Positions 1-7,406 of a DNA stretch of 51,226 bases are shown here, in pieces. Positions within the stretch are counted from its first letter, which is position 1. Each line of letters starts with the position of its first letter. The notes under the pieces are model-generated. The model saw only the letters and a list, made by a program, of their open reading frames with translations, did no database searches and had not been told where the DNA came from. The stretch is from Bradyrhizobium sp. (GTDB lineage: Bacteria; Pseudomonadota; Alphaproteobacteria; Rhizobiales; Xanthobacteraceae), in contig NZ_DAHUXJ010000126.1 in the NCBI RefSeq assembly GCF_027307225.1, positions 1 to 51,226 of the forward strand, read 5' to 3'. A program made the translations under genes and the position numbers.

Positions 1-725
1 CCGTGACCTGGTTCATCGCCCGCCGCAGGGACTATCCGAAAATGCCGCGGGCGACGCTTCGTGAGCAGGTGAAAGCGTTCCGCGAGAGCTTCTGGGGTCT
101 GGCGCTGATTGCAATCGTGCTCGGCGGCATCTACGGCGGCATCTTCACGCCGACCGAAGCGGCCGCGGTCGCCGCCACCTACGCCTTCTTCATCACCGTA
201 TTCGTCTACAAGGAGCTGAAGTTCAGGGAAGTCGGCAAGGTGCTGTTGCAGGCCGCCAGCATGTCCTCGATGCTGCTCTACATCATCACCAATGCGGTGC
301 TGTTCTCCTTCCTGATGACGCACGAGCAGATCCCGCAGGAAATGGCGGCCTGGATCATCGACAAGCATTTCGGTGTCTGGACCTTCCTGCTCGTCGTCAA
401 CGTCATCCTGCTCGCCGCCGGCAACGTCATGGATCCGTCATCGATCCTTCTGATCATGGCGCCGATCCTCTATCCGCTCGCGACCAAGATCGGCATCAAC
501 CCGGTGCATCTCGGCGTGCTGATGATCGTCAATACCGAGGTCGGGCTGTGCCATCCGCCGGTCGGTCTTAACCTTTATATCGCAAGCGGCATTGCCAAGA
601 TGGGGATCAGCGAGATTACAATCGCCGTGCTGCCCTGGCTCCTGGCGATGCTCGTCTTTCTCGGCCTCATCACTTACGTGCCGGAGATTTCGCTGTGGCT
701 GCCGCACCTGCTCGGCATGATCTGA
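1..725 (+). CDS. TRAP transporter large permease, DctM type (3' part)
   Basis: This is the C-terminal 240 or so residues of a DctM-family TRAP permease, the multi-spanning inner-membrane subunit that moves organic acids with Na+ or H+ using a periplasmic binding protein. The sequence shows several hydrophobic segments, a conserved GGIFTPTEAAAVA loop near residue 45, and the family's end region with GNVMDPSSILLIMAPIL and EVGLCHPPVGLNLY. The reading frame is already open at the first base, so the 5' end lies outside the window and the GTG at position 3 is not the real start. Its partners (DctP, DctQ) would be expected upstream. The substrate cannot be told from this fragment. Confidence 0.9.
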   Translation, partial: VTWFIARRRDYPKMPRATLREQVKAFRESFWGLALIAIVLGGIYGGIFTPTEAAAVAATYAFFITVFVYKELKFREVGKVLLQAASMSSMLLYIITNAVLFSFLMTHEQIPQEMAAWIIDKHFGVWTFLLVVNVILLAAGNVMDPSSILLIMAPILYPLATKIGINPVHLGVLMIVNTEVGLCHPPVGLNLYIASGIAKMGISEITIAVLPWLLAMLVFLGLITYVPEISLWLPHLLGMI

Positions 726-743
726 GTGTCAGGCGGGATCACT

Positions 744-760
744 ATTGGAGTGTTTCCAAT
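744..760. other. Short hairpin after dctM
   Basis: ATTGGA and TCCAAT form a perfect 6-bp stem with a GTGTT loop, 19 bases past the permease stop. There is no T-run after it, so it may be a weak terminator or an mRNA-stabilising 3' structure. A GAATTAATTC palindrome follows at about 768-777. Confidence 0.3.
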
Positions 761-867
761 CGTGAACGGAATTAATTCTTGGTAAGGGGAGCGTCTCTTG
801 CCGAACCGTAAGTTGATTGCGGAGACGCCTTTGCCCATGCTCCCAGCCACCTTCAAGGGAGGTTGAC

Positions 868-1425
868 ATGAGAAAGTTTGCTATCGCCGGAATCGCCGCC
901 CTTGTCATTGCCGGCACCACCGGGGTGTATGCGCAGCACGAGTGGTTCCGCGGTCACATGGGCCACCACCATGTGCGGATGAGCCCGGAAGACCGCGCCG
1001 CGATGGCGGATGCGAAGATTGCAGCCGTTCATGCCGGCCTGAAGCTGACCGCCGATCAGGAAAAGCTCTGGCCGCCGGTCGAGAGCGCGGTCCGCGATCT
1101 CGTCAAGGCCCGGATCGACCACGCCAAGGAGCGGGAAAAGGCGCGCGAAGCTGCCGCCGCGGCCAACGATGGCGATCAGGCGGCGAAGCCCGATCCGGTA
1201 ACGCGCCTGCGCAATCGCGCCGACAGAATGGCTGCGACGGCGGCGGCGCTGAAGAAGATCGCCGATGCGGCTGACCCGCTCTACAAGACGCTGGACGACG
1301 GCCAGAAGCGGCGGCTTGCCATGCTGACCCATCATCACGATCACGACGGCGAAGGCTGGCGCGAGCGCTTCGAGCACCGGTTTGGCGGCGACCGCGACCG
1401 CGGGCAGGATTCCGAACGGTTGTAA
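868..1425 (+). CDS. Spy/CpxP-like LTXXQ-motif periplasmic protein
   Basis: A 185-residue secreted protein. The ATG at 868 is chosen because AAGGGAGGT lies 5 bases before it and a clear signal peptide follows, ending near VYA|QHE (residue about 22). The mature part is helical and charged, starts with a histidine-rich stretch (GHMGHHH), and has LTADQEKLWPPVE, which matches the LTXXQ motif of the Spy/CpxP superfamily of periplasmic chaperone or metal-stress proteins. A second His cluster (HHHDHD) lies near the C terminus. Metal binding is an inference from these clusters. It appears to be a single-gene unit ending in a strong GC hairpin. Confidence 0.75.
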   Translation: MRKFAIAGIAALVIAGTTGVYAQHEWFRGHMGHHHVRMSPEDRAAMADAKIAAVHAGLKLTADQEKLWPPVESAVRDLVKARIDHAKEREKAREAAAAANDGDQAAKPDPVTRLRNRADRMAATAAALKKIADAADPLYKTLDDGQKRRLAMLTHHHDHDGEGWRERFEHRFGGDRDRGQDSERL

Positions 1426-1466
1426 TCGGGTTAAAAACTTCGTCGATCGGCACATCACCTTCCATC

Positions 1467-1496
1467 GGCCGCCCGTCAGCTTCCGCCCGGGCGGCC
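1467..1496 (+). terminator. GC-rich hairpin after the LTXXQ gene
   Basis: GGCCGCCCG and CGGGCGGCC form a perfect 9-bp stem with a 12-base loop, 42 bases after the stop codon. No U-tract follows, so this is a terminator-like or 3'-stabilising structure rather than a classical intrinsic terminator. Confidence 0.4.
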
Positions 1497-1628
1497 GAAA
1501 TCCGGCGGATTTTCCGACAGTTACCCACCCCCGATCTGGCCGGGAAAAGCCCACAGGCTTGCTGGACATCGTCAGGTCGCTTTGCTAAACGACCGGCTCT
1601 TGCGATGGCCCATTTCCGGACCGGTTCC

Positions 1629-1704
<76 letters not shown>

Positions 1705-1848
1705 AGCAAGTCAAATACTTAGCCAAACCAGAACGTGAACAAAGGGACCTCGTGCGACACTTGTTTGTCGCACGCGTGCGACATTCGAGCTATTTACGCC
1801 AGTCCCTACTTCGAAATGAACGCCACCCGGATGTCGGTCCGAAGGTTA
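1705..1848. other. Spacer after tRNA-Lys with a TGTCGCAC palindrome
   Basis: No gene was recognised here. Positions 1766-1783 form a perfect 18-bp palindrome, TGTCGCACGCGTGCGACA. Another GTGCGACA at 1752-1759 pairs with the left half as an 8-bp stem with a 6-base loop. Three half-sites therefore sit within 32 bp. The function is unknown; a protein-binding or recombination site would fit. Confidence 0.5.
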
Positions 1849-2015
1849 CTAGAGCTCCGATTCCGAAGTTCGCAAGCTATTGCGGCCCCTCTGATGCGAA
1901 CTTCGGAATCAAAGGAGCTCTAGCAACTCATTGATTTGAGTAGCGGCTTTGAATTTGAAGTTCCTATGACGAACTCGCGGCGAAACTGATAGGAACGTCA
2001 AATTCGCCGCGCTAG
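1849..2015 (+). repeat. Composite hairpin repeat (A+B), copy 1
   Basis: Hairpin A spans 1849-1923 (75 bp, bounded by CTAG at both ends, arms built on GATTCCGAAGTTCGC). After 14 bases comes hairpin B at 1938-2015 (78 bp, arms built on GAATTTGAAGTTCCTAT, with CTAG at its right end). In A, the right arm carries three extra bases (TTT class) that bulge out of the stem. The same pair, inverted as a whole, occurs at 18041-18208. By hand alignment A is about 84% and B about 81% identical between copies, and the A loop core ATTGCGGC is kept. No coding capacity is apparent. Confidence 0.85.
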
Positions 2016-2089
2016 ATCCAATCAAGAAGCTTTCCTTCATCGACGAAGTGCAACGAGCACTTGCCAATCGTTGACGCCGAGCCGGCGCA

Positions 2090-3409
2090 TCAATCGCTCC
2101 TGCGGCTTGGCGGATCTGCGATCGGGTCCAGCCGGCCGAGCAGGAAGACGTAGGCGATGATGCCGACGATCAGAACGACACCGGCGGTCAGGAATGCTCC
2201 GGTAAACGACTGCGTAGCGCCGACGATGTATCCCGTCGTCACCGGCGCTACGGCGCCCATCAGATTGTTCAAAAAATTCATGATCCCGCCGATCGTACCC
2301 GTTCCACCGCGAGGCGCGATCAGCGAAGGTATCGACCAGCCCACCGGCGCGGCCGCCGCCAAACCGCTCAACGCGATAGAGATCCAGACGACCGCCCAGA
2401 CCGGACTGGTGGTGCGGGTGGCGCCAAACACGGCGAGGCCCAGCAGCATGCCTGCCACGAGCACGGTCTTGCGAATGGGCGTTTCAGGAAAGCCCCGTGC
2501 GATCAAATGATCGATCAGCCAGCCGCCCACGACGAGATCCGCAACCGTGGCGCAAGCCCAGGGGATTGCAGTGTAGCCGGCGGACTTAAGAATGCTCATG
2601 TGCATCGTGTCCACGAGATAGTTCGGCAACCAAGTCAGGAACAAATAAAACGAATAGCCATAGGCCGCGAACCCGATGGTAAGTCCCCATACCTTCCGAT
2701 TGCGCAGGAGATATCCGAGCATGCCGAACTCGCCACCCTGCGCAGGCCCTTCAGGCGTGGCTCCGCCCTCGCGGATGTATTCACGTTCCTCCGCGCTCAG
2801 CCGAGGATGTTGGCTTGGATCTCGGTAGACGATTACGAAGGCGAGAAAATACAAGAAGCTCAGGGCGCCCGTGATGCCAAACCCCCAGCGCCATCCGAAA
2901 TGCACGACGGCCAAGGCCACGAGCGGCACTCCGATCACATTGGAAAATTTCGCCGCGGCATCGAAGATCGATGTCGCAAACGCCCGTTCCTGGCGTGGAA
3001 ACCAGTAGCCCGTTGCCTTCGAACTTGCCGGAAAGCCTGGCGCCTCGGCGACACCGAGCAGGATGCGCGCGCCAAAGATACTGCCGAATCCGCTGGCAAA
3101 AGCAGTCAGGGTGGAAAAGAGAGACCAGAAAAACGTGCTGACGCGATTGACACGCGTGACGCCGAAGCGGTCGAGGATCATGCCGGTAGGAATTTGCAGC
3201 AGCGCGTAGGACCAGAAGAAGCCACTAAGGAGCCAGCCTAGTTCGCCGTCGGTCAGGCCGAAGTCATGCTTCAGCTGCGGCGCGGCCACGGAAAGATTAA
3301 TTCGGTCAAAATAATTTATCAGAACGCCGACGCCGAGCAACACGCCGATGCTCCATCGCAGCCTGTGGTTGCGTTGGGAAGAGGCTGCTTTTGTCTCAAC
3401 CTTTTTCAT
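2090..3409 (-). CDS. MFS transporter, anion:cation symporter (ACS) type
   Basis: A 439-residue inner-membrane carrier with 12 predicted spans. NYFDRINLSVAAP near residue 33 and the loop-2 stretch GMILDRFGVTRVNR are typical of the ACS branch of the major facilitator superfamily, which takes up sugar acids and other organic anions by proton symport. Length is normal for the family. It stands alone, is transcribed toward the tRNA, and its stop lies 74 bases from the hairpin composite. No regulator is adjacent. The specific substrate cannot be read from the sequence; hexuronate, glucarate and phthalate are all known in this branch. Confidence 0.85.
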   Translation of the reverse strand: MKKVETKAASSQRNHRLRWSIGVLLGVGVLINYFDRINLSVAAPQLKHDFGLTDGELGWLLSGFFWSYALLQIPTGMILDRFGVTRVNRVSTFFWSLFSTLTAFASGFGSIFGARILLGVAEAPGFPASSKATGYWFPRQERAFATSIFDAAAKFSNVIGVPLVALAVVHFGWRWGFGITGALSFLYFLAFVIVYRDPSQHPRLSAEEREYIREGGATPEGPAQGGEFGMLGYLLRNRKVWGLTIGFAAYGYSFYLFLTWLPNYLVDTMHMSILKSAGYTAIPWACATVADLVVGGWLIDHLIARGFPETPIRKTVLVAGMLLGLAVFGATRTTSPVWAVVWISIALSGLAAAAPVGWSIPSLIAPRGGTGTIGGIMNFLNNLMGAVAPVTTGYIVGATQSFTGAFLTAGVVLIVGIIAYVFLLGRLDPIADPPSRRSD

Positions 3410-4408
3410 CTTGTCGAACTGATGTTGGCAAGCGAACCTTGGCGATCAATGTCCTGAGGCGGTTCTTGCGAGATGCGATCATTGACGGCGCGTGCAACGA
3501 TTCCAGTGCGTTCCAACCAAACCGAAACGAGAGCTTGCCGTGACAAGAGAGCTACCTCCCGATACCCGCCCCCGGTCGAACTGCCGGCCACCAGCAAGGC
3601 GGACCGCCAATAAAACATCTACACGTGCAACGTTCGTGAACAGCGAGCGTTCCAGTCTATGCAATCGACCGGGGACATCGTCTTATGATCGTCAGCGAAT
3701 TTGTTTGGCGTCGATTGTCCGAATGAGGATTAAAGCGCGTATGGATGTCCGGGTGATGTCGGTGGTCTCGACGTTGCGCGAGAAGGCCATAGGTTCTTGG
3801 AGCGGTGGTTTTGGGTACGGCGTCCAATCGTCCGGGTTGGTCACCATGCGCAGGCGACGCGGTTCGCTGCCATGCATCTCGCTCTGCGGATAAGTTTAGG
3901 CCCTAAAGCTCTCCAGTTTCCTTGTGGCGACAAAGGACGGCCCTATTTTTCATTCGAACTTTCGGTTACGCTGGCAAAGGCGTAGTCCGTTACGTTTGGT
4001 GAAGTCATCGCTACACCAACGCATCCGGCGGAATTCCTTCATGTTTCGCGGGCTGGATTTGGGTCTGATCCGGCAGCGATCCTGATCGAGTCATTCGCGC
4101 GCAGCAATGGCGCCGCGCCCACAGTCGACCTGGCGATCAGGAGTGGGCACGGTCACCAAGTTGGTCAGCATTACTGACCTGATTGCATTGTCATCGGTTC
4201 ACCATCTTTGGTAGTCAAACTCCCTCCCCGTACGCTATCGGCGTCGGGCAAGGGGTGTGCACCAGCGGCCTGAATCATTTCATCGGCGGTGTTGGCCGGA
4301 GGGTCGAACGTGCCGACAGGCTGTTTGTGCAATGAGAAGCCGACGCATACTCGACTGCAGCCGCCGCTCGCGTCCAACGTCCTTAAAAAAGCAATGGGAG
4401 AAATGTCC
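3410..4408. other. About 1 kb without a recognisable gene
   Basis: This stretch separates two divergent genes and is less GC-rich than its surroundings. Several short open frames exist on both strands (for example 3692-3877 minus), but none gave a recognisable family, a good ribosome site or a signal peptide. It should hold the promoters of the MFS gene and of the quinoprotein dehydrogenase; no confident promoter was picked out. Confidence 0.4.
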
Positions 4409-6124
4409 ATGAGGAAGCAGTGGCGTCAATCCAGCTTCTATATCGCGACGATAGCGGCGCTCGCCGCCTCGCCGGCGTTCGCGCAAGGCGTCGATACGGC
4501 GCGCATCGATGCCGGCGGCCAGAATGACTGGCTGACCTATCACGGTTCGTACCGGTCGTATCACTATAGTCCGCTTGCCCAGATCAACCCCGGCAACGTC
4601 GCCAATCTGAACGTCGCCTGGATTCATATTCCGGGCCGCTCTACTCGCGGGTTGCAGTCGATGCCGCTCGTGGCCGATGGCGTGCTTTACTACACCGGCT
4701 CCTATAGCCGCACCTTTGCGCTGAACGGCGCCACGGGCGAAGTGATCTGGTCCTACTTCCCCGAGCTCGACGAAGGGTTGATCGCACGACAGACGCACTC
4801 GCCGTACAACCGCGGCGTCGCAATCGGCGAAGGCAAGGTCTATGTCGGCACCATGGACGGGCGCCTCATCGCGCTCGATATGAAGACCGGCAAGGTCATG
4901 TGGGACACCAAGCTGATCGATTCCCAGAAACTGACCGTCGGCTTCACCGGTGCGCCGCTCTACGCCAAGGGCACGATCGTGATCGGCGCGCAGGGCGGCG
5001 AATGGCCGGGCCGTGGGCCGATCTTTGGTGTCGACGCCGCAAGCGGCAAGAAGAAATGGGAGTTCCTGACGGTAGCCGGCACCGACGAAGCAATGAAGAC
5101 CTGGGGCAACGACTCCTGGCGCACCGGCGGCGGTGGCGGCTGGATGCCGGGAACCTACGACTCCGAGACCAACACAATTCTGTGGGGCACGGCCAACCCG
5201 GCGCCGCTCTACGACTGGTCGGGAAGCGATTACAAGACGCAAGGCGCGCGCCCGGGCGACAATCTCTACACCAGCTCGGTGATCGGCCTCGATGTCGATA
5301 GCGGCAAGCTGAAATTCTATCATCAGGAGCTGCCGCACGATACCTGGGACTTCGACAGCGCCGTCGGCGAATTCGTGATGCTGGATCGCGACGGCCAGAA
5401 GTACGTGGTGCATCCCAACAAGAGCGGATACATCTTCGTCTATGACCGCAATCTCGGCCTCAAGAACGTCTGGCGGATCACGCAGAACAGCAACTTCGTC
5501 AAGAACATCGATCCCAAGACGGGCGAGTTGATCGGCCGCCGTGACTTCTCCGCAGGCAAGGTCGCCGAGCCGCTCTGCCCGCACATTTCCGGCGGCGTCA
5601 GCTGGAACGCAGGCTCCTACGATCCGAAGACGGGCCTCTACTACAAGCTCGGTCAGGAATGGTGCATGACGCTCGACATCGTCAAGACGACGCCGATCGT
5701 GGCGCCCCAGGCCCAGCTCAACATCGGCGCCGACTTCAAGATCGCGCCGCCCCCGGGCGGCCAGATCTATGGTCACCTCGACGCCCGCGATCCAATCACG
5801 GGGGCCAAGAAGTGGGAAGTTCGCTTCCCCGAGCCTCCGCTCGCCAGCGTGCTCTCGACCGGAGGCGGCCTGGTGTTCGTGCCCGACTCGCGCGGCACGC
5901 TTCACGCCTACGATGCCGAATCGGGGACGGAGCTTTGGAACCATGGCGACGGCACCGGCCATCAGGGCGGCATCATCAGCTATGGCGTCAACGGCAAGCA
6001 GTACATCGCGGTCGTGGCCGGCTTCGGCGGCATGGCCTCCGATGACTACGCGCCGACCTTCGGCGGCGTCTACAAGAGCATGCCGCGCGATGACGGCGCG
6101 CTCATCGTCTACAGCCTGAAATAG
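4409..6124 (+). CDS. PQQ-dependent alcohol dehydrogenase, predicted lanthanide type
   Basis: A periplasmic quinoprotein of 571 residues that oxidises primary alcohols and passes electrons to a cytochrome c. The ATG at 4409 is preferred because GGGAG lies 8 bases upstream and a signal peptide follows, cleaved near AFA|QG (25/26); ATG 4403 is possible. The eight-bladed propeller shows repeated tryptophan-docking motifs such as GEVIW, GKVMW, GKKKW and GTELW. By alignment from memory with methanol dehydrogenase, metal ligands are Glu198 (GGEWPGRG) and Asn263 (GTANPAP), the catalytic base is Asp314, and Asp316 completes WDFD. That extra Asp is Ala in Ca-type MxaF and Asp in Ln-type XoxF/ExaF. The usual vicinal Cys-Cys before NRGVAIG is missing (HSPYNRG). 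It heads a set with a cytochrome and a XoxJ-like protein. Confidence 0.9.
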   Translation: MRKQWRQSSFYIATIAALAASPAFAQGVDTARIDAGGQNDWLTYHGSYRSYHYSPLAQINPGNVANLNVAWIHIPGRSTRGLQSMPLVADGVLYYTGSYSRTFALNGATGEVIWSYFPELDEGLIARQTHSPYNRGVAIGEGKVYVGTMDGRLIALDMKTGKVMWDTKLIDSQKLTVGFTGAPLYAKGTIVIGAQGGEWPGRGPIFGVDAASGKKKWEFLTVAGTDEAMKTWGNDSWRTGGGGGWMPGTYDSETNTILWGTANPAPLYDWSGSDYKTQGARPGDNLYTSSVIGLDVDSGKLKFYHQELPHDTWDFDSAVGEFVMLDRDGQKYVVHPNKSGYIFVYDRNLGLKNVWRITQNSNFVKNIDPKTGELIGRRDFSAGKVAEPLCPHISGGVSWNAGSYDPKTGLYYKLGQEWCMTLDIVKTTPIVAPQAQLNIGADFKIAPPPGGQIYGHLDARDPITGAKKWEVRFPEPPLASVLSTGGGLVFVPDSRGTLHAYDAESGTELWNHGDGTGHQGGIISYGVNGKQYIAVVAGFGGMASDDYAPTFGGVYKSMPRDDGALIVYSLK

Positions 6125-6140
6125 GCAGCCAGCAAACGAA

Positions 6141-6171
6141 TGTGGAGAGCGGCGTTGCGCCGTTCTCCACA
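6141..6171 (+). terminator. Strong hairpin between dehydrogenase and cytochrome
   Basis: TGTGGAGAGCGGCG pairs with CGCCGTTCTCCACA around a TTG loop: 14 bp with one G-U pair, 17 bases after the dehydrogenase stop. No T-run follows. It probably attenuates read-through or shields the 3' end of the dehydrogenase mRNA, so that the enzyme is made in excess over the cytochrome. Confidence 0.55.
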
Positions 6172-6206
6172 TGTCGAAGCGCTGATTGGGCTCCCGATAG
6201 CTGGAT

Positions 6207-6578
6207 GTGGCGGGCATGAAATTGAACTGGAATAGCTTGTTGAATCGGAAGATTTCGGCATTGTTGCCGCTGATACTCGCCACCTCGCTTACGGTCTCAG
6301 CCACGCCCGCTCGCGCCGAGCAGCCTGCCGCCCCCGCGGGGCAGATCGATGTCCCGCAGCTGTTCGCAACGACCTGCGGCTGGTGTCACTCCGACGGTGG
6401 TCGCGCTGCCGGCAAGGGCCCTCAGCTCATGGACACCAAACGCGACGACGACTTCATCCGCAACCGCATCAAGAACGGCAAGTCGGGGGCGATGCCGGCC
6501 TTCGGGGCCACCTTCGACGATGCGCAGATTGACGAGATCATAAAATACATCCGGGCTCTCAAGCCGGACCAGGGTTGA
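6207..6578 (+). CDS. Small periplasmic cytochrome c (XoxG/MxaG-like position)
   Basis: A monohaem cytochrome of 123 residues from the GTG at 6207, or 120 from the ATG at 6216. Neither start has a strong ribosome site. A signal peptide ends near ARA|EQP (residue 37). The haem-binding motif is CGWCH (57-61), and Met96 in GAMPAF is the likely sixth iron ligand. The final helix DEIIKYIRAL is typical of class I cytochromes c. Placed between a quinoprotein dehydrogenase and a XoxJ-like gene, it is the expected electron acceptor, handing electrons on to a terminal oxidase. It is shorter than many XoxG proteins. Confidence 0.85.
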   Translation: MAGMKLNWNSLLNRKISALLPLILATSLTVSATPARAEQPAAPAGQIDVPQLFATTCGWCHSDGGRAAGKGPQLMDTKRDDDFIRNRIKNGKSGAMPAFGATFDDAQIDEIIKYIRALKPDQG

Positions 6579-6611
6579 GCAGCGAAACAGGATCAACACA
6601 TCGGACATATC

Positions 6612-7379
6612 ATGAAGATCATTCTTCCCCTCATGATCGGCGCCCTGCTCGGGCTGACCGATCTGGCGCAGGCCCGATCGCTCGATGCGATTCGCGAGTC
6701 CGGCACGCTCGCGCTGTGCGCCCATCCCAACTCGCTGCCATTTGCCAGCAAGGCCGGCGATCCGCCCGGCTTTCAGATCGAGCTGGGAAAGGCCCTTGCC
6801 CACGAACTTGGCGTCTCGCTCAGGCCTGACTGGATCATCACCCAATACCAGATGCGCAGTGCGGGCTGCGACATCGTCCTGGACGTCATCGCGGATCGCG
6901 AGGCGCAGGGCGAAACCAACCTGAAGATTTCAAAGCCGTATTACCGCACAGGTGTCGCGCTCGCCGTGCTTCCGACGAGCCGGCTCACCTCGTTCAGGAG
7001 CCTCAACGAGCGAACCAAGGTCGGTGTCCTGGTCGGATCGATCGCGGCCATGACGCTCGGGCAACGTCACGTGCCGACATCGACCTTCGGGTTCGAGGTC
7101 GACAGCCTGGAGGCGCTCGCCAATCACGAGATTGACGCCGCGGCGGTCACGCCGACGATGGCGAGCTATTTCAACGAGACTCATCCGGACAACGCGGTGC
7201 GTATCCTGGGTCTCGACGACAGCGAGCCCAACCTCTCCTGGAACGTCGCGGTTGGCATGGTCCGGCCGGACGATGCCTTCCGAAACGCGGTCGATCAGGT
7301 CATGGAGCGGCTCAGTGCCGACGGTACGATTGAGCGCATCTACCACCGTTACGGGGTGAGCTTGCAGAAGCCGAAATAG
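6612..7379 (+). CDS. XoxJ-like periplasmic binding protein of a quinoprotein locus
   Basis: A 255-residue secreted protein with a signal peptide ending near AQA|RS (residue 22). It belongs to the family-3 extracellular solute-binding fold (SBP_bac_3 type): RESGTLALCAHPNSLPFAS at the start, GFQIELGKALA, and late AVGMVRPDDAFRNAVDQVMERL. Members found beside PQQ alcohol dehydrogenases with a cytochrome are called XoxJ/MoxJ and are thought to help activate or fold the dehydrogenase rather than to feed a transporter. No ABC permease is near. Two cysteines (Cys37 and one in SAGCDIVLD) may form a disulphide, as in other members. It starts 33 bases after the cytochrome stop. Confidence 0.8.
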   Translation: MKIILPLMIGALLGLTDLAQARSLDAIRESGTLALCAHPNSLPFASKAGDPPGFQIELGKALAHELGVSLRPDWIITQYQMRSAGCDIVLDVIADREAQGETNLKISKPYYRTGVALAVLPTSRLTSFRSLNERTKVGVLVGSIAAMTLGQRHVPTSTFGFEVDSLEALANHEIDAAAVTPTMASYFNETHPDNAVRILGLDDSEPNLSWNVAVGMVRPDDAFRNAVDQVMERLSADGTIERIYHRYGVSLQKPK

Positions 7380-7406
7380 GCGAGCGGACGCCTTGCGGCT
7401 GCCCGC

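Noticed and set aside
3692..3877. 61-codon frame on the minus strand in the 1-kb spacer
   Set aside because: No ribosome site, no family and no partner; left as unassigned spacer.
4280..6304. 674-codon open frame on the minus strand
   Set aside because: It is antisense to the quinoprotein gene and only open because of high third-position GC. The protein has no recognisable motif.
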